Of a DNA stretch of 64,000 nucleotides, positions 1 through 9,480 are shown piece by piece. Made by a program: the position numbers and the translations under genes. The notes under the pieces were generated by a model, which worked only from the letters and a program-made list of their open reading frames with translations, did not search any database and was not told where the DNA came from. Source of the DNA: Prorocentrum cordatum. Its lineage: Eukaryota; Sar; Dinophyceae; Prorocentrales; Prorocentraceae. The stretch lies in contig CAUYUJ010012570.1 of the NCBI GenBank assembly GCA_963575745.1, forward strand, positions 254,501 to 318,500, given 5' to 3'. How positions within the stretch are numbered: the stretch's first letter is position 1; each line of letters starts with the position of its first letter.

Positions 1-186
1 GGGCCCGACGGCCGACGTCGTGGCATCTTCGTGGCACGGCTCCCCCAAACTCTCGGGCTAGATCCCAGGAATGGGTCTCCCGCTCCCCGCCGTTGCTCGA
101 CGATCCCCGAGGCTCCAGACTTCTCGTGGCCCAGCTTGATGGGCGTATTTTCCACCACCACCACCACAATTTGGAGGGGGAGGGGG

Positions 187-262
187 TCCTCCTCCTCCTC
201 CTCCTCCTCCTCCTCCTCGTCCTCCTCCTCGTCCTCCTCCTCGCCCTCCTCCTTCCCCCCTC
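187..262. repeat. (TCC)n microsatellite
   Basis: A run of TCC triplets interrupted by a few TCG triplets, flanked by short GGTGG/CCACC tracts. It keeps reading frames open on both strands and produces only Ser, Pro/Leu or Gly/Arg/Glu homopolymers, so the long frames through it are not evidence of a gene. Confidence 0.95.
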
Positions 263-371
263 CAACTTATAGTGGTGGTGGTGGAAAACAAGCCCATCAC
301 AGCTCAAGAGGAGTTACCGATGCTCACGACGTCTCTCGCGTGACGCCGGGACGTCTGGGGCCTCGAACAGT

Positions 372-565
372 ACACGCAGCACCCCGCAGTCGCGGAGAAG
401 GATTCGGTGGCGGGTGCCGGGTGGGTCGCGTGTGCTTGGCGGGTGTGTCGCGGGGTGGGTCGCGGGGTGGGTCGCGGGTTGGGTCGCGGGGTGGGTCGCG
501 TGTGGGTGGGTTGGTGGGGGGGGATCGCAGGCGACTGACTGCGACAGCAGCAGCAGCAATCGTTT
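372..565. repeat. Dispersed repeat R2, copy 1, with GGGTCGCGGGGT minisatellite
   Basis: Begins with a GCACCCCGCAGT block, passes through tandem GGGTCGCG-type units (about 412-510) and ends in a CAGCAG-rich stretch. The same order (GCACCCCGCAGT block, GGGTCGCG units, AACGAC/CAACAA-rich end) recurs at 4,728-4,880. No protein is recognised here. Confidence 0.6.
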
Positions 566-639
566 TAATACTGTTTGCTCTTGTCTTCTCGCGTGTCACT
601 CAGCATGTCTATCCCAAACCTTCGATGCCCGCCCTCTTC

Positions 640-1435
640 GTCTTCGATTGCGGACCCCCTTAGGGGCATAACTTCTTTACCTGCCACGTGTACTTAGCGC
701 AGCCCCTAAAACAGCAGAAAGGAGGGAGGAGGGAAGGGGCAAAGGGGAGGGAGAAGGATAGAGGACGAGAGATATTATCAGGAGGGGGTCAGGAGCAGGA
801 AATAAGCGGCAGAACCAGACGGGCCGGTCGGCCGGGCGGACCCTAGCGTGCGAGTCGGGCGGGCGGGGCTAGACGGCCCGGTCGAGCGGGCGGGTCGCTG
901 AAGCGTCAGTCTTGCATGAATCGCGAGGAAGTCTCGAGCGATAGCGCGATTCCCAAGTATATATTGTAGGGAAATCCAGAGTGGGAGCTGATTCCTGAGT
1001 GTCGATGGCGCGGCGTCTTAATACATTGCGAGGAGGTCCTATGCGAGAGCGCGATATTTGAGTAAATTGTGAGGGGGTCCCGCGCGAGAGCGCGACTTTG
1101 AATGAATTGTGATGAAGTGTCAGGCGGGAGCCGTTGTTCGGAGGCCAACAACGCAGTCTGAGGCTCAATATGTTTTCTTGTTCGAACAAGCGTGCGAGCC
1201 CCGGGAGGGACACTTCAATGGAGAACACACAAGGTGGACCTGAGGGTGGGGAGCAACAAGCATCATGCGATAGGGCTGAGAATGCAACAAGAAGTTCAAA
1301 AGTTTTCGCTCTTCGCTGCTCCTGTGTAGTTCAACATGTATCAACCCCCTTCGTCTTCAATCGTTCCCCCTTAGGGGGCTTGTTTTCCTTACCTGTCACG
1401 TGTAGTTGGCGCAACCCCTACAACAGGAGGAGGAG
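640..1435. repeat. Degenerate repeats: a CCCCCTTAGGGG / CACGTGTA pair and about 52-bp units
   Basis: Positions 640-720 and 1,355-1,435 are diverged copies of one block: CCCCCTTAGGGG, then a T-rich stretch, then CCTGYCACGTGTA and an AACCCCTA-like element. Between them, at about 905-1,135, lie roughly four loose copies of a unit of about 52 bp sharing GCGAGGAGGTCC and GCGAGAGCGCGA. I see no gene in this stretch. Confidence 0.5.
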
Positions 1436-1749
1436 GCAAGGGGGAAAGGTAGAGAGCACGGAAATGAGGAGGAAGCGACAAAGGAGGGAGTCAGGGAACC
1501 TCCTCGTCGCGCCCCTGGGAGGGGGCTGGACAGGAGACGAAGTCCCGGCGCGGGCCCATGCCGAAGCTGCCGGAGCTGAAGCCCCTGCGGTCGCCTTCCC
1601 TGGCCGGACCCTCGCTTTGGACCTCGGTTGGCCACACGTGCCGTGCTGTTCCGTCGGCTGCCAGGGGAGGAGGATCTCTGAGGCAAGGGTTCAACAGCTT
1701 TTCGCCGACCGACTGGTGGGGATCAAGCCGGGGAAGTGAAGGTAAATGC

Positions 1750-1990
1750 AGATCGTGATCTTTTTTATGCATTGCTTTGCCGATCGGCGCAGGCCCTCGC
1801 CCCCCCCTCCTCCCCCCCCCATGGAGTAGATCTTGGCTGTTTGTGGCGCCTGTTTCGAGCAGGTGGAGTCTCCCCCGTGGGACGCACGGTTCCAGACAGC
1901 CGCGCCAAGCAGTGGTCCAGAGCCAGACCCCACCCCCCTCTCCCCTCCCCTTCCGCCCAGTGTTGAAACGCCGAATAAGAGAACGTTCAC
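1750..1990 (+). repeat. Dispersed repeat R1, solitary copy
   Basis: Clearly related to the first 230 bases of each retroelement unit (32,600-32,830, 41,240-41,460, 50,186-50,405). Shared landmarks in order are GATCGGCGC(A/C)GGCCCTCGC, a C-rich tract, GGCGCCTGTTTC(G/A), AGGTCCAGAGYCA-like sequence and AACGCCGAATMAGAGAA. This shows that the start of the tandem units is itself an interspersed repeat. MITE-A copy 1 begins 27 bases downstream. Confidence 0.7.
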
Positions 1991-2016
1991 ATAGATCGAT
2001 GCATATCCACGTAAAT

Positions 2017-2173
2017 TTAAGTCGGGCGTGTCCCTCCTCTATAGGAGGAACATCCAAAATAAGCAAAAATAGTCGGGTGAGCATTTTTGCAGTATTTTTT
2101 GACCAGTTTGGGGCATTTTTTATTGATCATTTTTCATCCAAGTTCCCCCTGTAGGAGGACAGGCCAGACTTCA
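2017..2173. mobile_element. MITE-A copy 1 (non-autonomous DNA transposon)
   Basis: AT-rich 157-bp element in GC-rich surroundings. It starts TTAAGTCGGGCGTG and ends with the inverted counterpart CAGGCCAGACTTCA. Flanks are ACGTAAAT (2,009-2,016) and ACGTGAAT (2,174-2,181), an 8-bp target duplication with one mismatch. No ORF for a transposase is present, so it must move in trans if at all. Confidence 0.8.
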
Positions 2174-2275
2174 ACGTGAATCCCTGTACATGCAGGCACC
2201 TCCAGGGAAGTTGGGAGCAGACCGTGGCCGCTCCATCGCGAGTCGAGGCTCAGCAGGAGTTGTTGGGCCCTGGAC

Positions 2276-2390
2276 CGGAGGAGGAGGAGGAGGAGGAGGA
2301 GGAGGAGGAGGAGGAGGAGGAGGAGGAGGAGGAGGAGGGGGAGGATTAGGAGGAGGAGGAGGAGGAGGAGGAGGATCAGGAGGTGGACCC
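2276..2390. repeat. (GGA)n microsatellite
   Basis: About 115 bases of GGA triplets with rare substitutions. All frames read as poly-Gly, poly-Glu or poly-Arg. A second tract follows at 2,560-2,680. Confidence 0.95.
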
Positions 2391-2559
2391 TGAGATCCTG
2401 GTGTCGCACCTCTTGCGCAACGGCCGTGTTCGCCCGGTCTTGGGCCCCAGGACCATGACAGATCGATCCAGCTCGGCACATGCCACAAGAAGTTGGGGTG
2501 TCCAGGGCTCTGGGCGTGATTATTGCTGCGATGCTGTATTTCTGTTGCAACGTCGTGTC

Positions 2560-2680
2560 TCAGGGGAGGAGGAGGAGGAGGAGAAGGAGGAGGAGGAGGC
2601 GGGGGAGGAGGAGGAGGAGGAGGAGGAGGAGGAGGAGGAGGAGGAGGAGAAGAAGGATGATGATGAGGAGGAGGAAAATC
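2560..2680. repeat. (GGA)n microsatellite passing into GAT
   Basis: GGA/GAG triplets with occasional AAG and GCG, ending in GATGATGATGAGGAGG. It is followed directly by ATTGGCTCAAG at 2,683, which resembles the 3' end of a dinoflagellate spliced leader (see findings). Confidence 0.9.
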
Positions 2681-2774
2681 ATTGGCTCAAGCCCAAGACT
2701 CATCAACGATGTTGGGATATACCCTCCCTCCACGCTCCCTCTTCGTAGGCCCCTTCAAGGTTTGATTCCCACGC

Positions 2775-2965
2775 GTGCCCAAACACCATTCGCAGGATTT
2801 CTACGCCACGAGTTAAACTGACTGCTACGTCTTGGGTATCCTGAATCGTAATCGTGCCAGAACACCATTCCTGGGACGTCAACACAGCGAGTCAGCGTCA
2901 CTTCTGTGCTCTGGCAATCCTGAAACGTTCCAGAACACCGTTTCTGGCACGTTGATTATCAGACC
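2775..2965. repeat. Degenerate tandem repeat of about 85 bp
   Basis: Three loose copies sharing CCAGAACACCATT, a CGTCAACACAGCGAGT-like middle and GGCAATCCTGAAACG. It lies immediately before the satellite of about 81 bp, which uses a different consensus. Confidence 0.55.
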
Positions 2966-2984
2966 GAGTGCAGTTCTTGCCGAT

Positions 2985-3715
2985 GTTTACAACGAGTGTG
3001 CCCGACGCTAGTGCGAGAGCCACACTATGAAAACGACCCACCTTCAATCCGTGAAGCTCCTGCAAATGCTTAAAACGAAGGTGTGCGGCGCTACGACGAG
3101 AACCGCAGTTTGAAAACAAACCGCCCTATGTCCGTGAAGCTCTTGCAATGTTTGAAAAGGAATGTGCGCGGCGCGTCATGATGAAAGCCACCGCCCTCCA
3201 CCCGCGAAGCTCTTGCAATCTCGTGCAACGAATGTGCTCGGCGCTAAGTCGAGAACCACATGCTGGAAACCACCCGTTCTCAAGCCGCGAGGTGATGGTA
3301 GATCTTCAAAGCCGAATGTTCGCGGCGCTGAAGCACGAGCCACATTTTGAACATGGCCCGACCTCAAATTGTGAAGCTCTGCCAATTAGTACGAATGTTC
3401 GCGGCGCTAAGGCGAGAACCACATTTTGAACCCACCCGCTCGCACTCCGTGAAACTCCTGCAAACTTGTAAAGTGAATGTGTGCGTCGCTAAGGCGAGAG
3501 CATCATTTCGAACACGACTCGCCCTTAATCCTGCAGTGTCATTTCTGAATGTTAAGCATTAGTATGCTCGGCGCTGAGGCGTGAGCCACATTTTGAAAAC
3601 GACCTGCCTTCAATCCATGAAACTCTTAAAATATTGAAATGAATGTGCACGGCGCCAATGCGAGATCCGCATTTTGAAAGCCACCTGCCCACCATATGTG
3701 CAGCTGATGCCAGTT
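2985..3715. repeat. Degenerate satellite of about 81 bp, about nine copies
   Basis: The unit has three landmarks in fixed order: CGGCGCTAAGGCGAGA, CCACATTTTGAAAACGACC and CCGTGAAGCTCTTGCAA. CGGCGCT-type cores recur near 3,089, 3,167, 3,237, 3,323, 3,402, 3,484, 3,568 and 3,650, giving spacings of about 70-86 bases. Copies are strongly diverged, which suggests an old array. Short frames through it repeat MFAALxxEPHFE-like peptides only because of the satellite. Confidence 0.75.
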
Positions 3716-3823
3716 TTTAGGCTCCAGGCACATCAAGCGTGAGGAAAGCTCAGGCGAAACGCCTGGCCCTCCATTTCGATCGGCTTAAGGGTGCGACAGG
3801 TAGGAGTAATCTTCCAGGAAGAG

Positions 3824-4165
3824 AAATGGAGGAGGAGAGGAGGAGGAGGAGGAGCAGTAGAAGGAGGAGGCGGAGGAGGAAGAGGAGAAGAGGAAGAGGA
3901 GTAGGGGGAGGACGATGGATGAGACTCTCTTGCTGGAACTCTCTCCTTGATGGTTTCGGCCGTTGGGGGCCCGTGTCGGGTTCCAGTAGCGGTTGAAAGA
4001 GGGTCCACGGGGAGAAACATGCCAGCATGGGCAATGGGATGAGTCCAGGGATTGATTTTGGGCGGGTCCTGATCAAATGGGGAAGGAGGGGAGGAGGATG
4101 AGGAGGACCGAGAAGGAGGAGCGAGGAGAGTGACGATAAGGAGGAGGCGGATTGAGGAGGTTCCA
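3824..4165. repeat. Interrupted (AGG)n purine tracts
   Basis: AGG-rich DNA at 3,824-3,915 and 4,081-4,165, separated by 165 bases of unassigned sequence. Reading frames here are Arg/Glu or Ser/Pro runs with no recognisable domain. Confidence 0.8.
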
Positions 4166-4727
4166 GGATCGATGTTCTTGGACGTGAGCCCTGTGTTTGG
4201 GCCTCTGGGTGTCGTCTCGGGGCCATGGCTGGGTACGCCTCGGCGTTCTGGCCAGAAAGCACCCTAGGTGCGCAGGTCGACATCTGAGCGAGGTTGTGGA
4301 GGCGGAGGATTGGAACGAGGATCCAACCGCCCTGTCTCTCCAAACAAGTCAACGCACGGTTTACTACATGTTTGCTGCTTGCCGAGGCCCGCTTCCCAGC
4401 TCTGGGGCCATCGAAGCGCGACCCGCAGCAACACACAAGTGACCCAGGGATTGGGTTCGAGAGCTTCAGCGCCGCCTGCCGTACACGAGCCACGCCGCCG
4501 GAGATCTTGGGAAGAGGACGAGGAAGTCCTCCCCCCAGACCGACGGCTGATGTTGAGAAGGATGAGTGCGTAGGTCTCCTCGCACAGGGTCTGCTGAAGC
4601 CAAGGGCGCAGATTGCAGCCGTTTCCGCATCGTTCCATTCCCAACGTTGTGTTCCAGGCTGCGGGCAGGGGTGTCAGCGCACCATGCCCCAAGCGGCACC
4701 TGCCAAGTTGTAAACGACAACCAATAT
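4166..4727. other. No feature recognised
   Basis: Mixed-composition sequence without tandem structure. Several overlapping open frames of about 100-250 codons exist on both strands, but none shows a domain, and their lengths are ordinary for GC-rich DNA. Confidence 0.5.
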
Positions 4728-4880
4728 GTACGTAGCACCCCGCAGTTGCGGATAAGAGTGAGGGTGCGGGCGCGTGGTAGGTTGCGGGAGGGTCGCGCGC
4801 GGGTGAGTCGTTGGGTGGGTCGCGTCGGGGTCGCGTGTGAGAACGACGGCAACGACAACGCAACAACAATAATCCGCACC
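4728..4880. repeat. Dispersed repeat R2, copy 2
   Basis: Matches the first copy at 372-565: GTAGCACCCCGCAGTTGCGG, then GGGTCGCG-type units, then an AACGACAACAACAA stretch. It is more degenerate in the middle than copy 1. Confidence 0.55.
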
Positions 4881-5880
4881 GCGGGACCCCACTTCAGCCA
4901 CGAGCCCAGGGACAGTGAATGACCGTCCGGTCCCCTCACTCTTGATGTGGCGGACTTGAAGCGCCGTTTGCTGATGTGCGAAACGTGGGAAGGGTCGCTC
5001 GGACGACGTGCAGCCGTGAAGTTGGCAGGAGGGCTTCCAGCGAAAAGATGTGTGCACTCGCAGGGGTATTGGTTTGAACGCAACGTGCGAACGTGAGCGC
5101 TTTTGATAGAATCATGTATCATGTGGTTTGGCTCTTTCCAGGTCGTACGACACCCCGGAAAACAAGAAGTTCATAGAATTGGTCGTCACATTGCCCTTGT
5201 TGCCTTGCTACTTTTACCCATACTGCTCGCGTTTGCAGACTGCGTTTTATAATCCGTGAGGGGGAGGCGTGCGGCGTGCACGCCGTTCAGTTCCCATCAG
5301 CGTAATGGTACAAACCGTGTGTCGTCGTTGTGTGCATGTCATGTTTGTTTGCTGTATTCGCAATTGCCGTATCCTCGCAATTGCCGTATCCCAGTGATCG
5401 GTGACAATGATGCTATCAATGCGAGGCTCCGTCCAAATCCAGGCACTTGCAAGGTGTAAGTGCAAGTGCATTGCCGAATTTTATATCTGACGGTCGCAAG
5501 GCAGTGTGACAGTGATGTAGATCGGATGTTTATCTACAGGCGCCCTTGAGCTTGCAGGCTAGAGTGGCAGTCGAATCGTTAGACAGATGTTGTGAGCTTT
5601 GGCGTATCAATACGCTTCTTCTCCTACCTTCCTTTGCTGATTCAAGTAAATGGAGTTCGTCCAGTGATAAGTTTACCGGTCCAGAGGGTCATTGTAGTTT
5701 GTGAGACTCAAGAAGTGTTGCGGGATGCTACGTTCAGGGGGCAAGAAGAGGCGCAGGCAATGTGTGAAGTTATCTTTATCTGATGCCGTACGCGCCCGTA
5801 CTGCAGCTGGAACAAAGGGCTTGTAGTACGATTGTTGAGGCTGGCCGCCACGACGGAAGAGGAATTCGGGAAGGTCGGGA
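4881..5880. other. No feature recognised
   Basis: About 1 kb with lower GC than its surroundings and no obvious repeat except the direct repeat CGCAATTGCCGTATC at about 5,359 and 5,377. Short frames on both strands match nothing I know. It could hold small exons or introns that cannot be called by eye. Confidence 0.4.
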
Positions 5881-5934
5881 TCGGACGCGAGGCTACACGA
5901 GGCCCCCAAGAGTGTCCTAAGAACCTCTTTAAAG

Positions 5935-6470
5935 TTTTAGGGGTGTCTTGGGACCCTTATGGAGCTTCCTGGGGCTTCGTGGCGGTTCATTTTGGAGCTT
6001 CCTGGGGCTTCGTGGCGGTTCATTTTGGCCGCCTCCGGGCTTCGTGGGGACCTTTGAGGGGCTTGTCGGGCCCCGGACCCCCCCCCCTTTCGGGGGTGCT
6101 GTTCTGGCCCGGGGCCCCCCCCTGGGACCCTCCCCAGCCTTAGCCCGCCTGGGACCCCCTGGAGGCTTCCCGTCGACTCATCGAGGACGTTGCTGAATTT
6201 CGCTTCTTGAAGTCTCTTTGGAGTTCTCTTGGGGGCTTCTGTGGGGAAATTTTGGGGATGTGTTGGGAGCCTTTTCGAAGCCTCCTGCTGCTTCCTGGCG
6301 GTACCTTGGGGGCGCTTGGGGGCCTCGTGAGGGCCCCGTGGGGGCCTCTGGGGGGCCTCTTGGGCCCCGGGACCCCCAGGGAGGGTATTCTGACCCGGGA
6401 CCACCCCCAGACCCCTCCCTCAGACCCCCCCCCTTCGGCGGCGTTGGGATCAAAGGGCAGGGGCATCCCT
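5935..6470. repeat. G-rich minisatellite block, internally duplicated
   Basis: Two related halves (about 5,935-6,165 and 6,215-6,465), each G-rich and ending in a GGCCCCGGGACC / CCCCCTTCGG-like segment. Within the first half a 34-bp unit beginning GGAGCTTCCTGGGGCTTCG is perfectly duplicated at 5,961 and 5,995. It belongs to the CTTGGGGGCCT family seen at 16.3, 18.6, 25.6, 30.6 and 63.5 kb. Confidence 0.6.
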
Positions 6471-6529
6471 TCGACCTATGTACGACCTTGATCAATTTCG
6501 CTTTGGCTGTTCCGCTGTGGCTGGCGCCC

Positions 6530-6585
6530 AGGAGGAGGAGGAGGAGGAGGAGGAGGAGGAGGAGGAGGAGGAGGAGGAGGAGGGC
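6530..6585. repeat. (AGG)n microsatellite
   Basis: Uninterrupted AGG triplets between CGCCC and GGCCCAGGG. Confidence 0.95.
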
Positions 6586-6600
6586 CCAGGGAAAACGGCG

Positions 6601-6603
6601 GAG

Positions 6604-6643
<40 letters not shown>

Positions 6644-6680
6644 ACCGGTGACGGCGACGGTGTCGGCGAAGACGACTACG
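6601..6680. repeat. (GGCGAC)n hexanucleotide repeat
   Basis: About nine GGCGAC/GGTGAC hexamers, then GACGACTACGACGACGACGA. One frame reads Gly-Asp repeats, another Arg runs. Simple repeat only. Confidence 0.9.
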
Positions 6681-6689
6681 ACGACGACG

Positions 6690-7760
6690 AGTCAGACGAA
6701 ACAGTCTCTCGCACACGCCGATAGGGTCGGCGGATTTGCGACCATCAGCCCGACACCAGGCAGTGCCAGGAAGGCAGGCATTGGTTTTCATTGGTGCCAG
6801 ATCCGTTTGGACGCAAAGTATCTGCCTCATGCTGTAAGGGTCATAGCGCGTTGACATTTTGCACGTTGTGCTTCGACTGGTTGTTTGACAAGAGACTTCA
6901 AGAATTGCGAGCGCGATTGCAGTCGAAACTTGACTGCGATCCCGATGCTTTCCTGGTGGTGCTTCCTCGGTTTGGGTGCTTGAGAGCGCAAGGTCAAAGC
7001 TGGACGAGTGCCAGAGGAGCTGCAGAAGAAGGATGCCGAAGGCCCACGCTGTCCTTGTCTGCTGATGCACTCGATCTGGTGGCCGCCAACTTGGGACGCA
7101 CGGTCGTGCGGGAGACGTGGGTGGCCTGCAGGACTCGAAGCGCCGAGCGGCTCAGCCCAGTCTGATGAGACAAAAACCGTGGTGCGCCAATAAAACAGGG
7201 CTAGGATCGGGAGCGGCCGCGGCGCCCAATACATCCTCCAAACCCGCCGATTCTCAGAGATTTCGAGTTATCCCGATCCGATTTTGTCCCGATCTTCGCG
7301 TCGTTGTAGCCAATGGGGCCGGGACTTGCGCGAACGGGTGCGACCAGCTGCATGCAATCGCGGTTGCAAATGCCAGCTGATGTGCGCCGAGACGGCACGC
7401 GACCAGGTGCAACAGTGCAGCTTCTGCGAGACTCTCTCCCTTCATATCACGTCCCCTCGTCCGGGTCAGGGAACCAGCGAGCTAGGCACGGGAGACAGTG
7501 CTCCACCCCGGCTCTGCATGTTCGTCTCCGCTCTGTACCCCTACATCCGCGATCATGAGCGGGCCAGTCCTGTTCAACCAAGGGGGAATCTCCGAGCGTC
7601 CTCTAAGCCCACGGCTTCTGTACTATGTATCGTCTGGCGCGCTTGAGCTGCCCTGCACTCGGAGAAGTTGTGTTCCCTCGGATGCCTTCTGCCTTCCGTC
7701 GTCGAGCCTGCGTGTTCTCCGTTCTACCGCCGAGCTAACCGGCGGGGTCTTCCCCCGTGC
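6690..7760. other. No gene recognised
   Basis: Mixed-composition DNA without tandem structure. Overlapping frames on both strands are short and match nothing I know. It immediately precedes the candidate exon at 7,765. Confidence 0.4.
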
Positions 7761-7764
7761 GGCG

Positions 7765-7897
7765 CCAGGGAAGCCGATCCCCCTCACGTTTGGCATCGAG
7801 GACGCCCGACCCATGTCTTATGAGGAGCTCGACCGCCGCATAAAGCAGATGAAGAAGATGGAAGCGGACGACGAGCAGGCCCGACGCGCGCCGTCGC
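7765..7897 (+). CDS. Candidate coding exon, unknown protein (weak)
   Basis: The frame beginning after GGCGCCAG at 7,767 reads GKPIPLTFGIEDARP, then MSYEELDRRIKQMKKMEADD, then EQARRA. This is a balanced, charged peptide with an amphipathic helix, unlike the Ser/Pro/Arg strings around it. GCGCCAG could be a splice acceptor. I could not fix the 3' boundary; the frame loses protein-like character by about 7,897, just before an A/C-only tract. No family is recognised. It could be one exon of a larger gene or a chance frame; composition is the only support. Confidence 0.3.
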
Positions 7898-7929
7898 CCT
7901 CATGCGCCCCCCTTTGCTGCGAAGCCCGA

Positions 7930-8105
7930 CCCCCCCCAAGAAAAACACACAAAACACACATACACACATCAAAACAACAACAAACGAAACAAAACACGAC
8001 AAAACACAAAAGAACACAAAACACACAACAACAAAACACATGAACAACAAACAAAAACAACAACAACAAAACACACACACACACACACAAACAAACACAC
8101 ACCGA
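7930..8105. repeat. A/C-only low-complexity tract with (CA)n
   Basis: About 170 bases in which the plus strand is almost entirely A and C (AACAAAACAC-type words, ending in a CA run). G and T are nearly absent. It is followed by a pyrimidine-rich stretch at 8,185-8,290. Confidence 0.9.
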
Positions 8106-8549
8106 TCAACGGTTCAGGCAACTCAGTGAGCGGCGGGAGCAGGGTTCGGATGTCGCCACCTACCCCACCTCGTGCCCGGCTGCAGCTCGCCCTCCTCCCC
8201 CCCGTCTTCCCTCCTCCTCGGCATTCTTCTCCAGTCTCTCCCCCCTTCTCACCCTCTTCCCCCTCCCTCCCACTCCCACCGACGGTTCAGCAAGCACTCC
8301 CTTTAGCAGGGCCTTGTGTCACGTGGTCGCTGAGGGGTCCACAACTCGATCTGTCCCTCGACTCGCGCTAGAGCTTTCGTCACCCATTCCGTATTTGCTT
8401 TAAGCTCTCTGGACGTTCCCCTCGATCCGTCCGGACCTGCGCAGGTTTGCGTGCATTTGCCTCGCCTCACCTCGATCTGTTTGGATCGAGGCCGGCACGC
8501 CCAAGTGAGAAGAGTCGCCAAGGCCGTGTGAACTGATCTTGCTCTCCCG

Positions 8550-8676
8550 CGACGCCGTCGTCGTCGTCGCCAGTTTTTGTTGAGATCGTCGTCGTCGTCG
8601 CCAATTTGTTTGAGATCGCCAGTTTTTTGAGATCGCGTCGTCGTCGTCGTCGTCGCCAGTTTCTTTGAGATCGCGG
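8550..8676. repeat. (CGT)n with CCAGTTTNTTTGAGATCG units
   Basis: Four units in which a CGTCGTCGTC tract is followed by GCCARTTTNTTTGAGATCG. The CGT tracts differ in length and one unit lacks the tract. Confidence 0.8.
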
Positions 8677-8780
8677 GGGGCGGCCCGTTCCTGCCCGCCC
8701 GCTGCCACGGCGGCCTCCAGCAGTCTCGGGGTACGCCTCCACCGATCTTCCGGAGGCAGCCAAGGGGGCCTCCGTCACCG

Positions 8781-8900
8781 GGGCACGGACGTGTGATTTT
8801 TTTTTTCGGCGAGGACCCCTGAGGAACATCCTGGATCATCGAGCGAAAGAAACACGCACGATACCGAAAAATCCACGGGAAATAGACGTCCGAGCGACGG
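8781..8900. mobile_element. MITE-B copy 1
   Basis: About 120 bp aligned end to end with 14,184-14,312. Both share GGACGTGTG near the left end, a CGGCSAGGACC block, a CACGCACGA / CGCGCACGA block, and the right end GACGTCCGAGCGA. The left inverted repeat is decayed in this copy. I could not find a convincing target duplication. Confidence 0.5.
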
Positions 8901-8915
8901 CAAGAGACGGGGATC

Positions 8916-9078
8916 AATGCAAACGGTGGTCAGCCAGAGCGCTGGATCTTGCAGGATCCTGCAGAGCCAGGGGCGCATCGAACTCGGACTGGGTGCAGAG
9001 TCCTGCAGGATCCTGCGAAGCCTGGCTGGCCTGGCCCGAGTCTGGATAGACCCAGGTCAGCAGATCCCTGAAGGCATG
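8916..9078 (+). repeat. Dispersed repeat R4, copy 1, with CAGGATCCTG palindromes
   Basis: Starts ATGCAAACGGTGGTC, holds the palindrome TGCAGGATCCTGCA twice in slightly varied form, and ends near GACCCAGGTCAG. The second copy is at 28,752-28,915 in the same orientation with the same order of landmarks. Confidence 0.65.
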
Positions 9079-9231
9079 CATCTACGGACGACGATTGAAT
9101 GTGCAGCTCGCGCGAGCTTTGACGAGGTGAGTGCTTCGAGTGGCCATGTGATGAGTCAAAAAGGCTTACCTTTCTCCTGCGTGCGCAAATTTGGAGGACC
9201 AATGCATTGTATCATGTGCCTTCTCCGTTCT

Positions 9232-9256
9232 CCTCCTCCTCCTCCTCCTCCAGCTC
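9232..9256. repeat. (TCC)n microsatellite
   Basis: Short TCC run ending at the left target duplication of MITE-A copy 2. Confidence 0.85.
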
Positions 9257-9262
9257 CTACTC

Positions 9263-9423
9263 TTAAGCCGGGCCTGTCCCTCTACAGGGGGAATTTTCAA
9301 AAATAGTCAAAAAATAGTCGGTGGACGATTTGTTGATTATTTTTGAGTATTTGGAGGGTATTGTTTGAGCATGTTTCATTTTTTCGTCGAAAGTCCCCCT
9401 GTAGGGTGACAGGCCCGACTTAA
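9263..9423. mobile_element. MITE-A copy 2
   Basis: 161 bp, TTAAGCCGGGCCTGTCCC at the left and the inverted counterpart ending GCCCGACTTAA at the right. It is flanked by perfect 8-bp direct repeats TCCTACTC at 9,255-9,262 and 9,424-9,431. The interior is AT-rich with AAAATAGTC motifs. The perfect flanks place the ends at TTAA inside the element rather than as the duplication. Confidence 0.9.
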
Positions 9424-9480
9424 TCCTACTCGTCCTCCTCCTCCTCCTCCTCCTCCTCCTCCCCCTCCTCCTCCAGCTTA
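9424..9480. repeat. (TCC)n microsatellite
   Basis: TCC run directly after the right target duplication of MITE-A copy 2. The element therefore sits between two TCC tracts and may have inserted into one. Confidence 0.85.

Noticed and set aside
9255-9431. MITE-A read as a TTAA-duplicating (piggyBac-like) element
   Set aside because: TTAA at both ends is part of the inverted repeat; the true duplications are 8 bp and lie outside it.
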